Assembly: GCF_030700245.1 (NCBI RefSeq)
Contig: NZ_JAUYZI010000044.1
Span: forward strand, 1 to 48,663
DNA from: Methylobacterium amylolyticum
GTDB lineage: Bacteria > Pseudomonadota > Alphaproteobacteria > Rhizobiales > Beijerinckiaceae
DNA length: 48,663 bases
Reading direction: 5' to 3'
Numbering within the stretch: the first letter of the stretch is position 1; every line of letters begins with the position of its first letter. Below are positions 26,096-33,929 of the stretch, in pieces. The notes beneath the pieces were generated by a model. It made no database searches. It saw only the letters and a program-made list of their open reading frames with translations, and was not told the origin of the DNA. The translations under genes and the position numbers were made by a program.

Positions 26096-27315
26096 TCAGA
26101 CGAGCCGCGTTGGGGGCAGGGCGCGCCGATGGAGACTGGCCGTTGATCGGACCTCTCAACCCGGATCCAGTCTTCTGGGCCAAGCGCTCGGTGCTGGTGA
26201 CGGGGCATACCGGCTTCAAGGGTGCGTGGCTGTGCCTATGGTTGGCACGCCTGGGCGCACGAGTTACGGGCTTCGCCCTGCCGCCGGAGACTCTGCCGAG
26301 CTTGTTCACTCTCGCAGGCGTGGCCGACCGGATCGACCATCGCACGGGCGACGTGCGGGATCTCGATGCCCTGCGCGCCTGCGCCCGCGAGGCAGAGCCG
26401 GAGGTGGTGCTGCACTTGGCTGCCCAGGCGCTGGTGCGGCCCTCGTACGAGGATCCGGTCGGGACCTATGCCAGCAACGTCATGGGCACCGTCCACCTGC
26501 TCGAAGCCGTACGCGCCTGTCCATCGGTCCGCGCCGCCGTGATCGTGACCTCGGACAAGGCCTACGAGAACCGGGAGTGGCCCTGGGCCTATCGCGAGGA
26601 CGAGGCGATGGGGGGGCGCGACCCGTACTCGAACTCGAAGGGCTGCGCCGAGTTGGTCACGGCCGCCTACCGCGCATCGTTCTTCAGCCCGCAAGGGCGA
26701 GCGGAAGGCACCTCGGCCAAACACCCTGCGCGGGTCGCCAGCGCGCGCGCCGGCAATGTGATCGGCGGCGGAGATTGGTCGCTCGATCGCCTCGTGCCCG
26801 ACGCGGTGCGCGCGTTCTCGCACGCCGAGGTTCTGGAGATCCGAGCGCCCGGAGCGATCCGGCCCTGGCAGCACGTGCTCGAGCCGCTGTCGGGCTATCT
26901 CCGGCTGGCCGAGACCCTGTGCGGGGAGAGCGACGCCTCCTACGCCGAGGCGTGGAATTTCGGACCCGCGGAAGAGGATTGCTGGCCGGTGGCCGATGTT
27001 GTGGCCAAGCTCGCCGCGGGTTGGGGCGAGGGGGCGGCGTGGCGCGTGTCGGAAGGCCAGCATCCGCACGAGGCGACGTTCCTCAAGGTCGACGCGTCGA
27101 AGGCCCGCAGCCGGCTCGGTTGGGACCGGCGGTTGCGGCTGGGCCAAGCGCTGGACTGGACCGGAGCGTGGTATCGCGCGCAGCTTCGCGGCGCGGACGC
27201 GGCTGGCCTGTGCGACGCTGAGATCGCGCGCTACGAAGCGCTCGCCGCTGGTCGAGCCAGGGGTGCGGCGGCGGACGGTCCGCTGGCATCGGAAGTCGGA
27301 AGGGTTGTGGCATGA
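26092..27315 (+). CDS. rfbG: CDP-glucose 4,6-dehydratase
   Basis: A 407-residue extended SDR converting CDP-glucose to CDP-4-keto-6-deoxyglucose. It has an N-terminal extension, then VLVTGHTGFKGAWLCLWL (NAD loop at 37-44), the active-site TSDKAYEN at 153-160 and Y179/K183 in DPYSNSKG. SARAGNVIGGGDWSLDRL and RPWQHVLEPLSGYL are typical of CDP-glucose dehydratases. The chosen GTG at 26092 overlaps the rfbF stop by 4 bases. The reading frame stays open further upstream inside rfbF, but a coupled GTG start is more plausible. The product feeds the C-methyltransferase and epimerase that follow. Confidence 0.93.
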   Translation: MIRRAALGAGRADGDWPLIGPLNPDPVFWAKRSVLVTGHTGFKGAWLCLWLARLGARVTGFALPPETLPSLFTLAGVADRIDHRTGDVRDLDALRACAREAEPEVVLHLAAQALVRPSYEDPVGTYASNVMGTVHLLEAVRACPSVRAAVIVTSDKAYENREWPWAYREDEAMGGRDPYSNSKGCAELVTAAYRASFFSPQGRAEGTSAKHPARVASARAGNVIGGGDWSLDRLVPDAVRAFSHAEVLEIRAPGAIRPWQHVLEPLSGYLRLAETLCGESDASYAEAWNFGPAEEDCWPVADVVAKLAAGWGEGAAWRVSEGQHPHEATFLKVDASKARSRLGWDRRLRLGQALDWTGAWYRAQLRGADAAGLCDAEIARYEALAAGRARGAAADGPLASEVGRVVA

Positions 27316-28565
27316 GCTCCGGGCAGAGCACTGTGGCGGCTCGGCCCTGCTGCCGCGCCTGCGGGACGGAGCTGTCGCGAACGGTGGCCGATCTCGGCCT
27401 ATCGCCGCTGGCGAATGCCTACGTGCCGCCGGAGCGCGCGCGGCGGGGGGAGGCGTTCTATCCGTTGCACGCCTACGTCTGCGAAGCCTGTTGGCTGGTA
27501 CAGCTCGAGGCGTTCGAGACCCCGGAGGCGATCTTCTCGGACTACGCCTACTTCTCCGGCTTTTCCTCCGGCTGGCTGCGCCACGCCGAGCGCTACGTCG
27601 CGGCGATGACGGAGCGCTTCCGGCTCGAGCGGGACAGCAAGGTGGTGGAAGTCGCCTCCAACGACGGCTACCTGCTGCAGTACTTCGTGGCCCGCGGCGT
27701 GCCGGTGCTGGGCGTTGAGCCCGCGGCCAACGTCGCCGCGGTGGCGTGCGAGAGAGGGGTCCCGAGCGAGGTGGCCTTCTTCGGTCGCGTGACGGCGGAA
27801 CGGTTGAAGGCGGAAGGCCACGCCGCCGACCTGATGGCGGCCAACAACGTGCTCGCTCACGTGCCCGACATCCTCGACTTCGTGGCGGGGTTCGCCGTGC
27901 TGCTCAAGCCCGACGGCGCCGGCACGTTCGAATTCCCGCACCTCCTGCGGATGATCGAGCACAAACAGTTCGACACCATCTATCACGAGCATTTCTCGTA
28001 TCTGTCGCTCGGCGTCGTGTCGGGCATCCTGGAGCGCTCGGGCCTGCGCGTGTTCGACGTCGAGGAGTTGCCCACGCACGGCGGCTCACTCCGCGTGTTC
28101 TTCTGCCACCAGGCCTCGGCCCACGCCCGGACACCGGCGGTGGAGCAGATCCTCGCCAGCGAGCAGGCAGGCGGCCTGTTTGCGGCCGAGGGCTACGCGC
28201 GCTTCGCCGCCGATGTCGTATCGATCAAATGCGCGGCGCTGGAGTTCTTGATCCAGGAGCGCCGGGCCGGTCGACGCGTGGTCGGTTACGGAGCGGCGGC
28301 GAAGGGCAACACGTTCCTGAATTATTGCGGGATCGGCCCGGAATTGGTGGAGGCTGTGGCCGACCGCTCACCGCACAAGCAGGGCACGCTCCTGCCCGGC
28401 AGCCGCATTCCGGTGATCGCGCCCGAGGCGTTGTTGGAGATGCGGCCCGACACGGTCCTGATTCTGCCGTGGAATCTGAAGGCGGAGATCATGGCCGAGA
28501 TGTCCGCGATCCGCGGATGGGGCGGCCGCTTCGTCACGATGATCCCGGAATTGGCGGTCGATTGA
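27312..28565 (+). CDS. NDP-sugar 3-C-methyltransferase
   Basis: A 417-residue NovU/TylCIII-type methyltransferase. The zinc module is CCRACGTEL with a second CEACWLVQLE. The SAM loop is VVEVASNDGYLLQYF at 111-125, followed by NNVLAHVPDI. The active-site segment is IYHEHFSYLSLG, and the C-terminal domain carries VVGYGAAAKGNTFLNYCGI and ILPWNLKAEIM. In known pathways (TylC3, CDP- or dTDP-linked) it methylates C3 of the 4-keto-6-deoxy intermediate. It overlaps the rfbG stop by ATGA, so its substrate is very probably the CDP-4-keto-6-deoxyglucose made there or a derivative. Confidence 0.9.
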   Translation: MSSGQSTVAARPCCRACGTELSRTVADLGLSPLANAYVPPERARRGEAFYPLHAYVCEACWLVQLEAFETPEAIFSDYAYFSGFSSGWLRHAERYVAAMTERFRLERDSKVVEVASNDGYLLQYFVARGVPVLGVEPAANVAAVACERGVPSEVAFFGRVTAERLKAEGHAADLMAANNVLAHVPDILDFVAGFAVLLKPDGAGTFEFPHLLRMIEHKQFDTIYHEHFSYLSLGVVSGILERSGLRVFDVEELPTHGGSLRVFFCHQASAHARTPAVEQILASEQAGGLFAAEGYARFAADVVSIKCAALEFLIQERRAGRRVVGYGAAAKGNTFLNYCGIGPELVEAVADRSPHKQGTLLPGSRIPVIAPEALLEMRPDTVLILPWNLKAEIMAEMSAIRGWGGRFVTMIPELAVD

Positions 28566-28598
28566 GGTTCGCAGAGCCCGCATGATCTTGGAGCCCAC

Positions 28599-29141
28599 AT
28601 GATCTTCGAGGAAGTGCTGCCGGGCGCTTACCGTATCGGGATCAGTCCGCACTCGGATACGCGGGGCTTCTTCGCGCGAACTGCGTGCGAGGAGACGCTC
28701 GAGGCGCGCGGGCTCGTCGGGCATTTTCGTCAGTCCAGCGTCTCGTTCAATCACCGACGTGGGACCGTGCGTGGGATGCACTTCTCAATCGCACCCCACG
28801 CCGAGACAAAGCTTGTGCGCTGCACGATGGGCGCGATCCACGACGTGATCGTCGACCTGCGGGTTGGCTCGCCAACCTACCTGCGGGCGGTTTCGGTCGA
28901 GCTGACCGCCGGAAACCGGGCCGCGCTCTATATTCCAGCCGGCTTCGCGCACGGCTTCCAGACCCTGCTGGACGACACCGAGGTGCTGTACATGATCGAT
29001 CGCACCTTCGTGGCTGATGCCGCGCGCGGCCTGCGCTGGAACGATCCGGCCCTCGACGTGACTTGGCCCGAGCCGGTGACGATCATCGCAGAGCGCGATC
29101 GGACCTACCCGGATTGGACCGGCGCGGAGACGGTTGCGTGA
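28599..29141 (+). CDS. dTDP-4-dehydrorhamnose 3,5-epimerase family protein
   Basis: A 180-residue RmlC-fold cupin. Landmarks are the RGFFARTACEE start, HFRQSSVSFNHRRGTVRGMHF with the catalytic histidine, KLVRCTMGAIHDVIVDLRVG, YIPAGFAHGFQTLLDDTEV and NDPALDVTWP with the aspartate. The usual YK pair after the hairpin reads LYMIDRTF, so that lysine is absent. In this operon it likely epimerises a CDP-4-keto sugar at C5 or C3, before or after C-methylation, rather than making dTDP-rhamnose. The ATG at 28599 has ggag 5 bases upstream, and a six-codon frame overlaps it. Confidence 0.88.
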   Translation: MIFEEVLPGAYRIGISPHSDTRGFFARTACEETLEARGLVGHFRQSSVSFNHRRGTVRGMHFSIAPHAETKLVRCTMGAIHDVIVDLRVGSPTYLRAVSVELTAGNRAALYIPAGFAHGFQTLLDDTEVLYMIDRTFVADAARGLRWNDPALDVTWPEPVTIIAERDRTYPDWTGAETVA

Positions 29142-29157
29142 GCCCAGGAGCATTCCG

Positions 29158-30048
29158 ATGAGTGCGAGGCGCGTCCTCGTCACGGGCGCTACGGGCTTCG
29201 TCGGCGCGCACGCGGTCCCGGCGCTCGAGCGGCGGGGCTTCGAGGTGCATGCGTTGGGACGCCGTCCGCCATCAGGGGGCTGCACGACGTTCCATCCGGT
29301 CGACCTCCTCGATGCACCAGCAGTGCGGCGGATCGTCGAGGCGATCGGCGCCAGCCATCTGCTGCATCTGGCGTGGTATGCGGAGCCAGGGCTGTACTGG
29401 CGCTCGGCGCTGAACCTCGACTGGGTGGGGGCGAGCCTGACATTGGTCCGAGCATTTCGCGAGTGCGGCGGCCAGCGAGCGGTCGCGGCGGGCACCTGCG
29501 CCGAGTACGCGTGGGGACCGGAACGCCTGCGCGAAGATGCGCTCTGCGCTCCCTCGACGCTGTACGGTGCGGCTAAGGACAGCACGCGGCGGGTGCTGGA
29601 AGCCTACGCGGCCGAGACCGGCCTGTCTTTCGCCTGGGGCCGATTGTTCTTCCTCTACGGACCGGGTGAGAAGGCTGGGCGCTTGGTGAGTGACGCGATG
29701 CGAGCTCTCCGTGCAGGCGAGAGGTTTGGCACGACCGCAGGATACCAGCGACGTGACTTCAGCTACGTCGTCGACGTTGCGTCTGCTTTCGCAATCCTAA
29801 TGGACTCCGACGTTTCAGGGCCAATCAATGTCGGTTCTGGCAAAGCAGTACCAATCCGAGACCTTCTGGAAAAAATTTGGCGGATAACTGGGCAAAACGG
29901 GTTAATCAATTACGGAGCGCACCCTTGCACGAACTCCGAGCCGCTTGCGATAGAAGCGGACGTAACACGATTGCAAAAAGAAGTGGGGTTTATCCCACAA
30001 CTTGATCTCGACAGCGGACTCGCAGAGACGTTCAAAAACGAAAAATGA
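29158..30048 (+). CDS. NAD(P)-dependent 4-ketoreductase/epimerase (SDR)
   Basis: A 296-residue extended SDR. Features are VLVTGATGFVGAHAVPAL (NAD loop), HLLHLAWYAEPGLYW, AGTCAEYAWG with the catalytic threonine, YGAAKDSTRRVL with Y and K, FFLYGPGE and RRDFSYVVDVASAFAIL. Its place at the end of the CDP module suggests that it reduces the C4 ketone of the branched sugar. aggag stands 7 bases before the ATG at 29158. The last third (after about 29,780) turns abruptly AT-rich with AAA, ATT and TTA codons while the frame and SDR motifs (GPINVGSGKAVPIRDLLEK) continue. This points to a recombination joint or an adjoining island. Confidence 0.85.
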   Translation: MSARRVLVTGATGFVGAHAVPALERRGFEVHALGRRPPSGGCTTFHPVDLLDAPAVRRIVEAIGASHLLHLAWYAEPGLYWRSALNLDWVGASLTLVRAFRECGGQRAVAAGTCAEYAWGPERLREDALCAPSTLYGAAKDSTRRVLEAYAAETGLSFAWGRLFFLYGPGEKAGRLVSDAMRALRAGERFGTTAGYQRRDFSYVVDVASAFAILMDSDVSGPINVGSGKAVPIRDLLEKIWRITGQNGLINYGAHPCTNSEPLAIEADVTRLQKEVGFIPQLDLDSGLAETFKNEK

Positions 30049-30278
30049 AGATAAAAAAATTAATCTATTTATTTTAAAAATAACCCTCGTAACTTTATCA
30101 TCAAGCCAAGTGTAAAGCAGACGCAACAATTGTGCGCGATCTCGCAATGCGCTCTATCATTTATCAGTTCTCATTTGAAATTATTGGATTTCACATTTAT
30201 AATTAATGGTTTAAATAAATTAATCCTCCTGCATTGAAGGACGGAAGCCAAAGTGGAAAGATTCATTAAAATTCTTTG

Positions 30279-30425
30279 TCATGATAATCTAGCGATCGCC
30301 CGGTAACATTCGGATTTATCAGCATACGCTTGCCCATCGGGAAGAACCGCACCAGACGCGTCAGCAATGTACCAACCACTCTGCTTGGCACGGTTCGAGG
30401 CAACGACATAGATCGGCTTCAGCAT
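30279..30425 (-). CDS. Small conserved-looking protein (48 residues)
   Basis: The frame MLKPIYVVASNRAKQSGWYI goes on with ADASGAVLPDGQAYADKSEC and ends in a short helix. The pattern of strand, SGWYIAD turn, DGQAYADK and helix is that of short one-domain proteins with a YxVxxxxxGWYVxDxxG core, common in Hyphomicrobiales. A GGAG stands 7 bases before the ATG, which makes it the most credible gene in the gap. It has no visible partner. Function unknown. Confidence 0.5.
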   Translation of the reverse strand: MLKPIYVVASNRAKQSGWYIADASGAVLPDGQAYADKSECYRAIARLS

Positions 30426-31090
30426 GACGGCACTCCGGTCTCGCTTTGAGCATAACGACGGAGCAGCAGGATGGTTCCTAGGCTCTTGATCCACTATCAC
30501 AAGTAGCGGCAGGAAACCTCGCATGCTTTTATCATTGCTAGCCCTGGAACGTAGCTGCTCCGTCACGCTGGAAATTACAAATCTTGGTAAATGCCTTCGA
30601 GAGAAATCATTCGACTTACAAAGCTCCAGCAGTCAGAAGCGCGTATTTGCCAAGATATTTAGATCGGGATCCACAACAGGCGCGGGCGCCCAACTGCTCA
30701 CGAAGCTAAGCTAAAAATTGACTCTTTTGCCATCGATAATTGCCCTGGAGTTCCGAGCCGCCACTGGATGGAAAATTGAATGAAGTGAGTTAGTTTGAAA
30801 CACACTTTTCAATCGCAGGGGCCGGAGAATTTGAAGTAAGCATTTAACGGGATACGGGATTTTGTGCGCGTTACCATTTTTGCAGTTTAATGTTTTTCTT
30901 AATGGCACAGCGACAATCTACTGCGTCTCGAACCAGCTATTGACCGGTACCGAGGGCGAACCCCTCAGCACGTTGACGCACTCGTTCGAACAAATATGGG
31001 CGTCACCGGTACTTACAGATGCTCGCGCGAAAATGATTCAGATAAAGTTCATGGAGTTTGCGCCGGCTGCTTTTCAGGTGACGCGCGCAA

Positions 31091-31600
31091 TCACGTATTA
31101 ATAGAATGACAGTATTCGAGATCGAGGACGAAGGTACCGTAGATCCATTCTTTGCGCAGTGTCCAGTCGTCGACGCGGCCGATGCGCGGCCGGTCTATAT
31201 TCGGCAACGGCAAGCTCTGAATCACTCGCAGATGGCCCGTGGCGCTGATCGGCATAGCCTGTTACGCGGACTGGCGGGGCGAGCCGGCCACCGAGAACGA
31301 GACCTGTCAGAGCCTGCGCTTGGACGAGGCTCTAGGTACGCTAAGCCCGAGGGCCTGCAGCTTCCGGAAGCGCTCTGCGAAGGCGCAGCAGGGCCAAAGC
31401 TCGTCGCGTCAACCGAAGTGTAGAACGACGCGGTGCAGCCGTACGGCCTTGCCGCCGCTGATCGGGAGGGCGGCAGCTTGGCGATGGTAACGGTTCTGGG
31501 CCACGTGCTGAAGGGCTGGCTCTGTGGCAGCGGGCGTGATCTGCAAACCTTGGTGGCGACAGCCGGCTCTAGGGACAAGCCTGATCACGCCCCGCTCTGA
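31091..31600 (-). pseudogene. Decayed ISL3-family transposase, N-terminal part
   Basis: Reading the minus strand from about 31600 down to 31091 in successive frames recovers the order of an ISL3 transposase. First comes a region ending GKAVRLHRVVLHF (compare the family RVRLRLRVRRF). Then an FAERF segment, a LPEAAGPRA...QALTGLVLGG segment with stops, then AMPISATGHLRVIQSLPLP and RVDDWTLRKEWIYGTFVLDL, which matches the conserved VDDWAxRxGxxYGTxxVDLE block. At least two frameshifts and internal stops disrupt it, and everything after that block is missing. Assignment is by remembered family motifs, not by search. Confidence 0.55.
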
Positions 31601-31904
31601 GCCCAAGCGAAGAGCTACGCCACGAGCCAACCGGAAGGCCGCCCTCCCACGAAACACGCCGGAGAGCCAATCACAGAGCGGATTATCCTCAAATCGGCCG
31701 TAAACCGGAACGAAAAGGCAGCGCTCCGGGACAGTGGCTGGCAGTGGCTTGGAGGGAGGTCGCTCGCCGTGCCGGGACATGCTCCAGACAGAGCATGGCT
31801 CGCACGAACCTAAATCGGTCCCGGTCAATAGGGCTATTTGCCTTGACGGCAAGCCTGCGTTGCAACTAATGCGCGCCTCGAACGAGGGGCGGACGGGTTA
31901 TGGT

Positions 31905-31933
31905 TTGAAGGCAATAAAAAACCGCCCTATTTT
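31905..31933 (+). promoter_or_regulatory. Putative sigma-70-type promoter for the 31958 operon
   Basis: TTGAAG at 31905-31910, a 17-base spacer and TATTTT at 31928-31933 match the primary sigma consensus (TTGACA/TATAAT) at four positions in each box, 24 bases before the TTG start. It is the only such pair seen near the head of the 17-gene unit. No operator-like palindrome is seen. Confidence 0.4.
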
Positions 31934-31957
31934 ATAGATTCATAAGAGGTCAGTACT

Positions 31958-32542
31958 TTGAGCCACACGCAAGCGTATTTTGCAGCCGTAGCGCGTACTG
32001 TGAGCGAACTCGACCTTGCTTCGGTCGACCGTCTCGCATCCGAACTCGTCGCGCTGCGTGGCCGGAATGGCCGGCTCTTCCTCCTTGGCGTCGGTGGCAG
32101 CGCTGGCAATTGCAGCCATGCGGTCAACGACTTTCGTAAGTTGTGCGGGATTGAAGCCTATGCTCCGGTCGACAACGTTTCTGAGTTAACTGCTCGAACC
32201 AACGACGAAGGCTGGAGCACAGTTTTCTCGGCATGGCTTAAGGTGAGTCGCCTAAATGCTAAGGACGCCATCCTGATACTATCGGTTGGCGGTGGTAGCG
32301 AGGAACGTAATGTCAGCACGAACCTCGTCGAGGCGATCAAGCTCGCGAAGTCATGCGGAGCCAAAACCTTTGCAATCATCGGTCGGCCCGACGGCTACGC
32401 CGCACAGAAGGGAGATGCGGTTGTGGTAGTGCCGAAGACGGAGGAGCACTTGATTACACCGATCTCTGAAGCGTTCCAAGGCGTTGTTTGGCACTGTCTC
32501 GTGTCGCATCCTGACTTACAAATGAACGCGACGAAATGGTGA
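31958..32542 (+). CDS. SIS-domain phosphoheptose isomerase-like protein (GmhA type)
   Basis: A 194-residue SIS-domain protein resembling sedoheptulose 7-phosphate isomerase. The phosphosugar loop is LFLLGVGGSAGNCSHAVNDF (residues 41-60), followed by FRKLCGIEAYAP, NDEGWSTVF, ILSVGGGSEERNVS and the catalytic segment VPKTEEHLITPISEAFQ with a late H. The start is a TTG with aagagg 8 bases upstream; no ATG lies in front. It is the first gene of the 17-gene unit and would turn a 2-ketose phosphate such as sedoheptulose 7-phosphate into the aldose phosphate. The next gene is GmhB-like, which supports a heptose role. Confidence 0.85.
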   Translation: MSHTQAYFAAVARTVSELDLASVDRLASELVALRGRNGRLFLLGVGGSAGNCSHAVNDFRKLCGIEAYAPVDNVSELTARTNDEGWSTVFSAWLKVSRLNAKDAILILSVGGGSEERNVSTNLVEAIKLAKSCGAKTFAIIGRPDGYAAQKGDAVVVVPKTEEHLITPISEAFQGVVWHCLVSHPDLQMNATKW

Positions 32543-33111
32543 TGAGTACCCAGAAGCGCGTGGCTCGTAAGGCAGTCTTCCTAGATCGTGACGGCGTGAT
32601 CGTCGTTCCGGAGTTTCGGAATGGACGCAGCTACGCTGTTCGCAAACTCGCCGATTTTGCGGTTTACCCTGAAGCTGGTCCTGCCCTTGAGCGGCTGAAA
32701 GGGGCAGGCTTTGTCCTCGTTGTCGTCACAAACCAGCCCGACGTCGGCGCAGGGCTCGTGGATGCAGCTGTGCTGGAGGACATGCACGATCGGCTCAGCG
32801 GGATGGTAGCGATCGATCGTATCGAGGTTTGCACGCATACAGCGGCTCAGAGCTGCGATTGCCGCAAGCCAAAGCCCGGCCTGCTGCTCCGTGCAGCCGA
32901 CGTATTGAGCATCGATCTCGCACGGAGCTTCATGGTAGGCGACCGGGCAAGCGATATCGACGCAGGACGCCGCGCCGGTTGCCGCACGGCCTTTCGTGAT
33001 CTTGGGTACACCGCTGAGGCGCCGCCGGAGGTCGTAGACTTCCGCAGTCCGTCCCTGCCGGCGATCGTCGAATGGATCATCTCGGCCGACGCGGCCGCAA
33101 CCGAGGGCTGA
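32542..33111 (+). CDS. Heptose bisphosphate phosphatase-like HAD protein (GmhB type)
   Basis: A 189-residue HAD phosphatase. VFLDRDGVIVVPEFRNGRSY carries nucleophile and acid/base in D15/D17. VVVTNQPDVGAG is motif II, CRKPKPG motif III and MVGDRASDIDAG motif IV. The zinc loop typical of GmhB is present but shortened: C97, H99, C105 and C107 (CTHTAAQSCDC). GmhB removes the C7 phosphate of heptose 1,7-bisphosphate. The ATG at 32542 shares its first base with the stop of the isomerase (TGATG); ATG 32536 is a two-codon-longer alternative. It pairs with the kinase/nucleotidyltransferase at 35950. Confidence 0.87.
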   Translation: MSTQKRVARKAVFLDRDGVIVVPEFRNGRSYAVRKLADFAVYPEAGPALERLKGAGFVLVVVTNQPDVGAGLVDAAVLEDMHDRLSGMVAIDRIEVCTHTAAQSCDCRKPKPGLLLRAADVLSIDLARSFMVGDRASDIDAGRRAGCRTAFRDLGYTAEAPPEVVDFRSPSLPAIVEWIISADAAATEG

Positions 33112-33114
33112 GGC

Positions 33115-33831
33115 ATGCGACCCTTCAAGATCAAATTGTTCGCTGACGGCGCTGAGCTAGAGGCGATGCTGGCGCTCTATCGCAATTCGCTGATCGCGGG
33201 ATTCACGACGAACCCGACTCTGATGCGCAAGGCCGGCATCACAGACTACGCAGGCTTCGCGCGGCAGGTGATCGCCGCCATTCCCGATCGTCCGGTCTCG
33301 TTCGAGGTGTTCGCCGACGACATCGACGATATGATCATGCAGGGGCGCGAGATCGCCCGCTGGGGAGCAAACGTCAACGTCAAGATCCCCGTCACGACGA
33401 CGACGGGCGAGTACACTGGTCGCGTGATCGAGACGCTGTCCGATCGAGGGATCATGCTCAACGTCACGGCGATCATGACGCTCGCTCAGGTAGAGCAGGT
33501 CGCCCGCAGCCTGCGGGGCGAGGCGCCCCACATCGTCTCGGTCTTCGCCGGCCGCATCGCCGACACCGGCATCGACCCGGTGCCGCACATGGTCGCCTGC
33601 CGCGAGGCACTTCGCGCGATCGCGCCGCGGGCACAGCTGCTCTGGGCGAGCCCGCGGGAGTTGCTGAACGTCTACCATGCCGACGAGGCGGGCTGCGACA
33701 TCATCACGGCGACGCCGGACATCCTGGCCAAGCTCCAGCTCGGCGGGAAGGACCTCGCGGAGTACTCCCTGGAGACCGTGCAGATGTTCTACCGCGATGC
33801 CACCGCGGCGGGATTCAAGATCGACGCCTGA
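33115..33831 (+). CDS. Transaldolase-family protein
   Basis: A 238-residue TIM-barrel aldolase/transaldolase. The start KIKLFADGAELEAML, FTTNPTLMRKAG (31-42), SFEVFADDIDDMI, NVKIPVTTTTGEY with the Schiff-base lysine K90, and LNVTAIMTLAQVEQVA are all family blocks. The length fits the short transaldolase/fructose-6-phosphate aldolase group. It transfers or cleaves three-carbon units, so together with the split transketolase at 42826-44567 it could assemble a heptulose or longer ketose phosphate. It begins 3 bases after the HAD gene. A 98-base gap follows, the largest inside the unit. Confidence 0.88.
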   Translation: MRPFKIKLFADGAELEAMLALYRNSLIAGFTTNPTLMRKAGITDYAGFARQVIAAIPDRPVSFEVFADDIDDMIMQGREIARWGANVNVKIPVTTTTGEYTGRVIETLSDRGIMLNVTAIMTLAQVEQVARSLRGEAPHIVSVFAGRIADTGIDPVPHMVACREALRAIAPRAQLLWASPRELLNVYHADEAGCDIITATPDILAKLQLGGKDLAEYSLETVQMFYRDATAAGFKIDA

Positions 33832-33929
33832 TGGCCGCTTCCGCGTCGGACCGCGGCCCTAGGGCACCCGGACTGGCGCCCGGCGGATCGGACGGACCAT
33901 GACCGGTGGGATCTGAAGAGGAGAGGATG

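Larger units (their letters stand above)
30049..31957. other. AT-rich and degenerate gap between the two sugar modules
   Basis: A 1.9 kb stretch unlike the flanks. Bases 30049-30278 are strongly AT-rich (runs such as aaaaaaattaatctatttat) and non-coding. One short credible gene is at 30279-30425 on the minus strand. Between 30426 and 31090 nothing is recognised. From 31091 to about 31600 there is a decayed ISL3 transposase, and 31600-31900 shows nothing. A promoter-like sequence closes it before the 31958 gene. It looks like an accumulation zone for insertions and deletions. Confidence 0.6.

Noticed and set aside
30426..31090. Several short frames in the AT-rich gap (for example 30523-30714, 30862-31101)
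   Set aside because: No ribosome site, no motif and no conserved-looking pattern; short frames are expected by chance.
31106..31423. A plus-strand frame of 105 codons in the gap
   Set aside because: It is antisense to the ISL3 transposase remnant and its product has no protein-like pattern.
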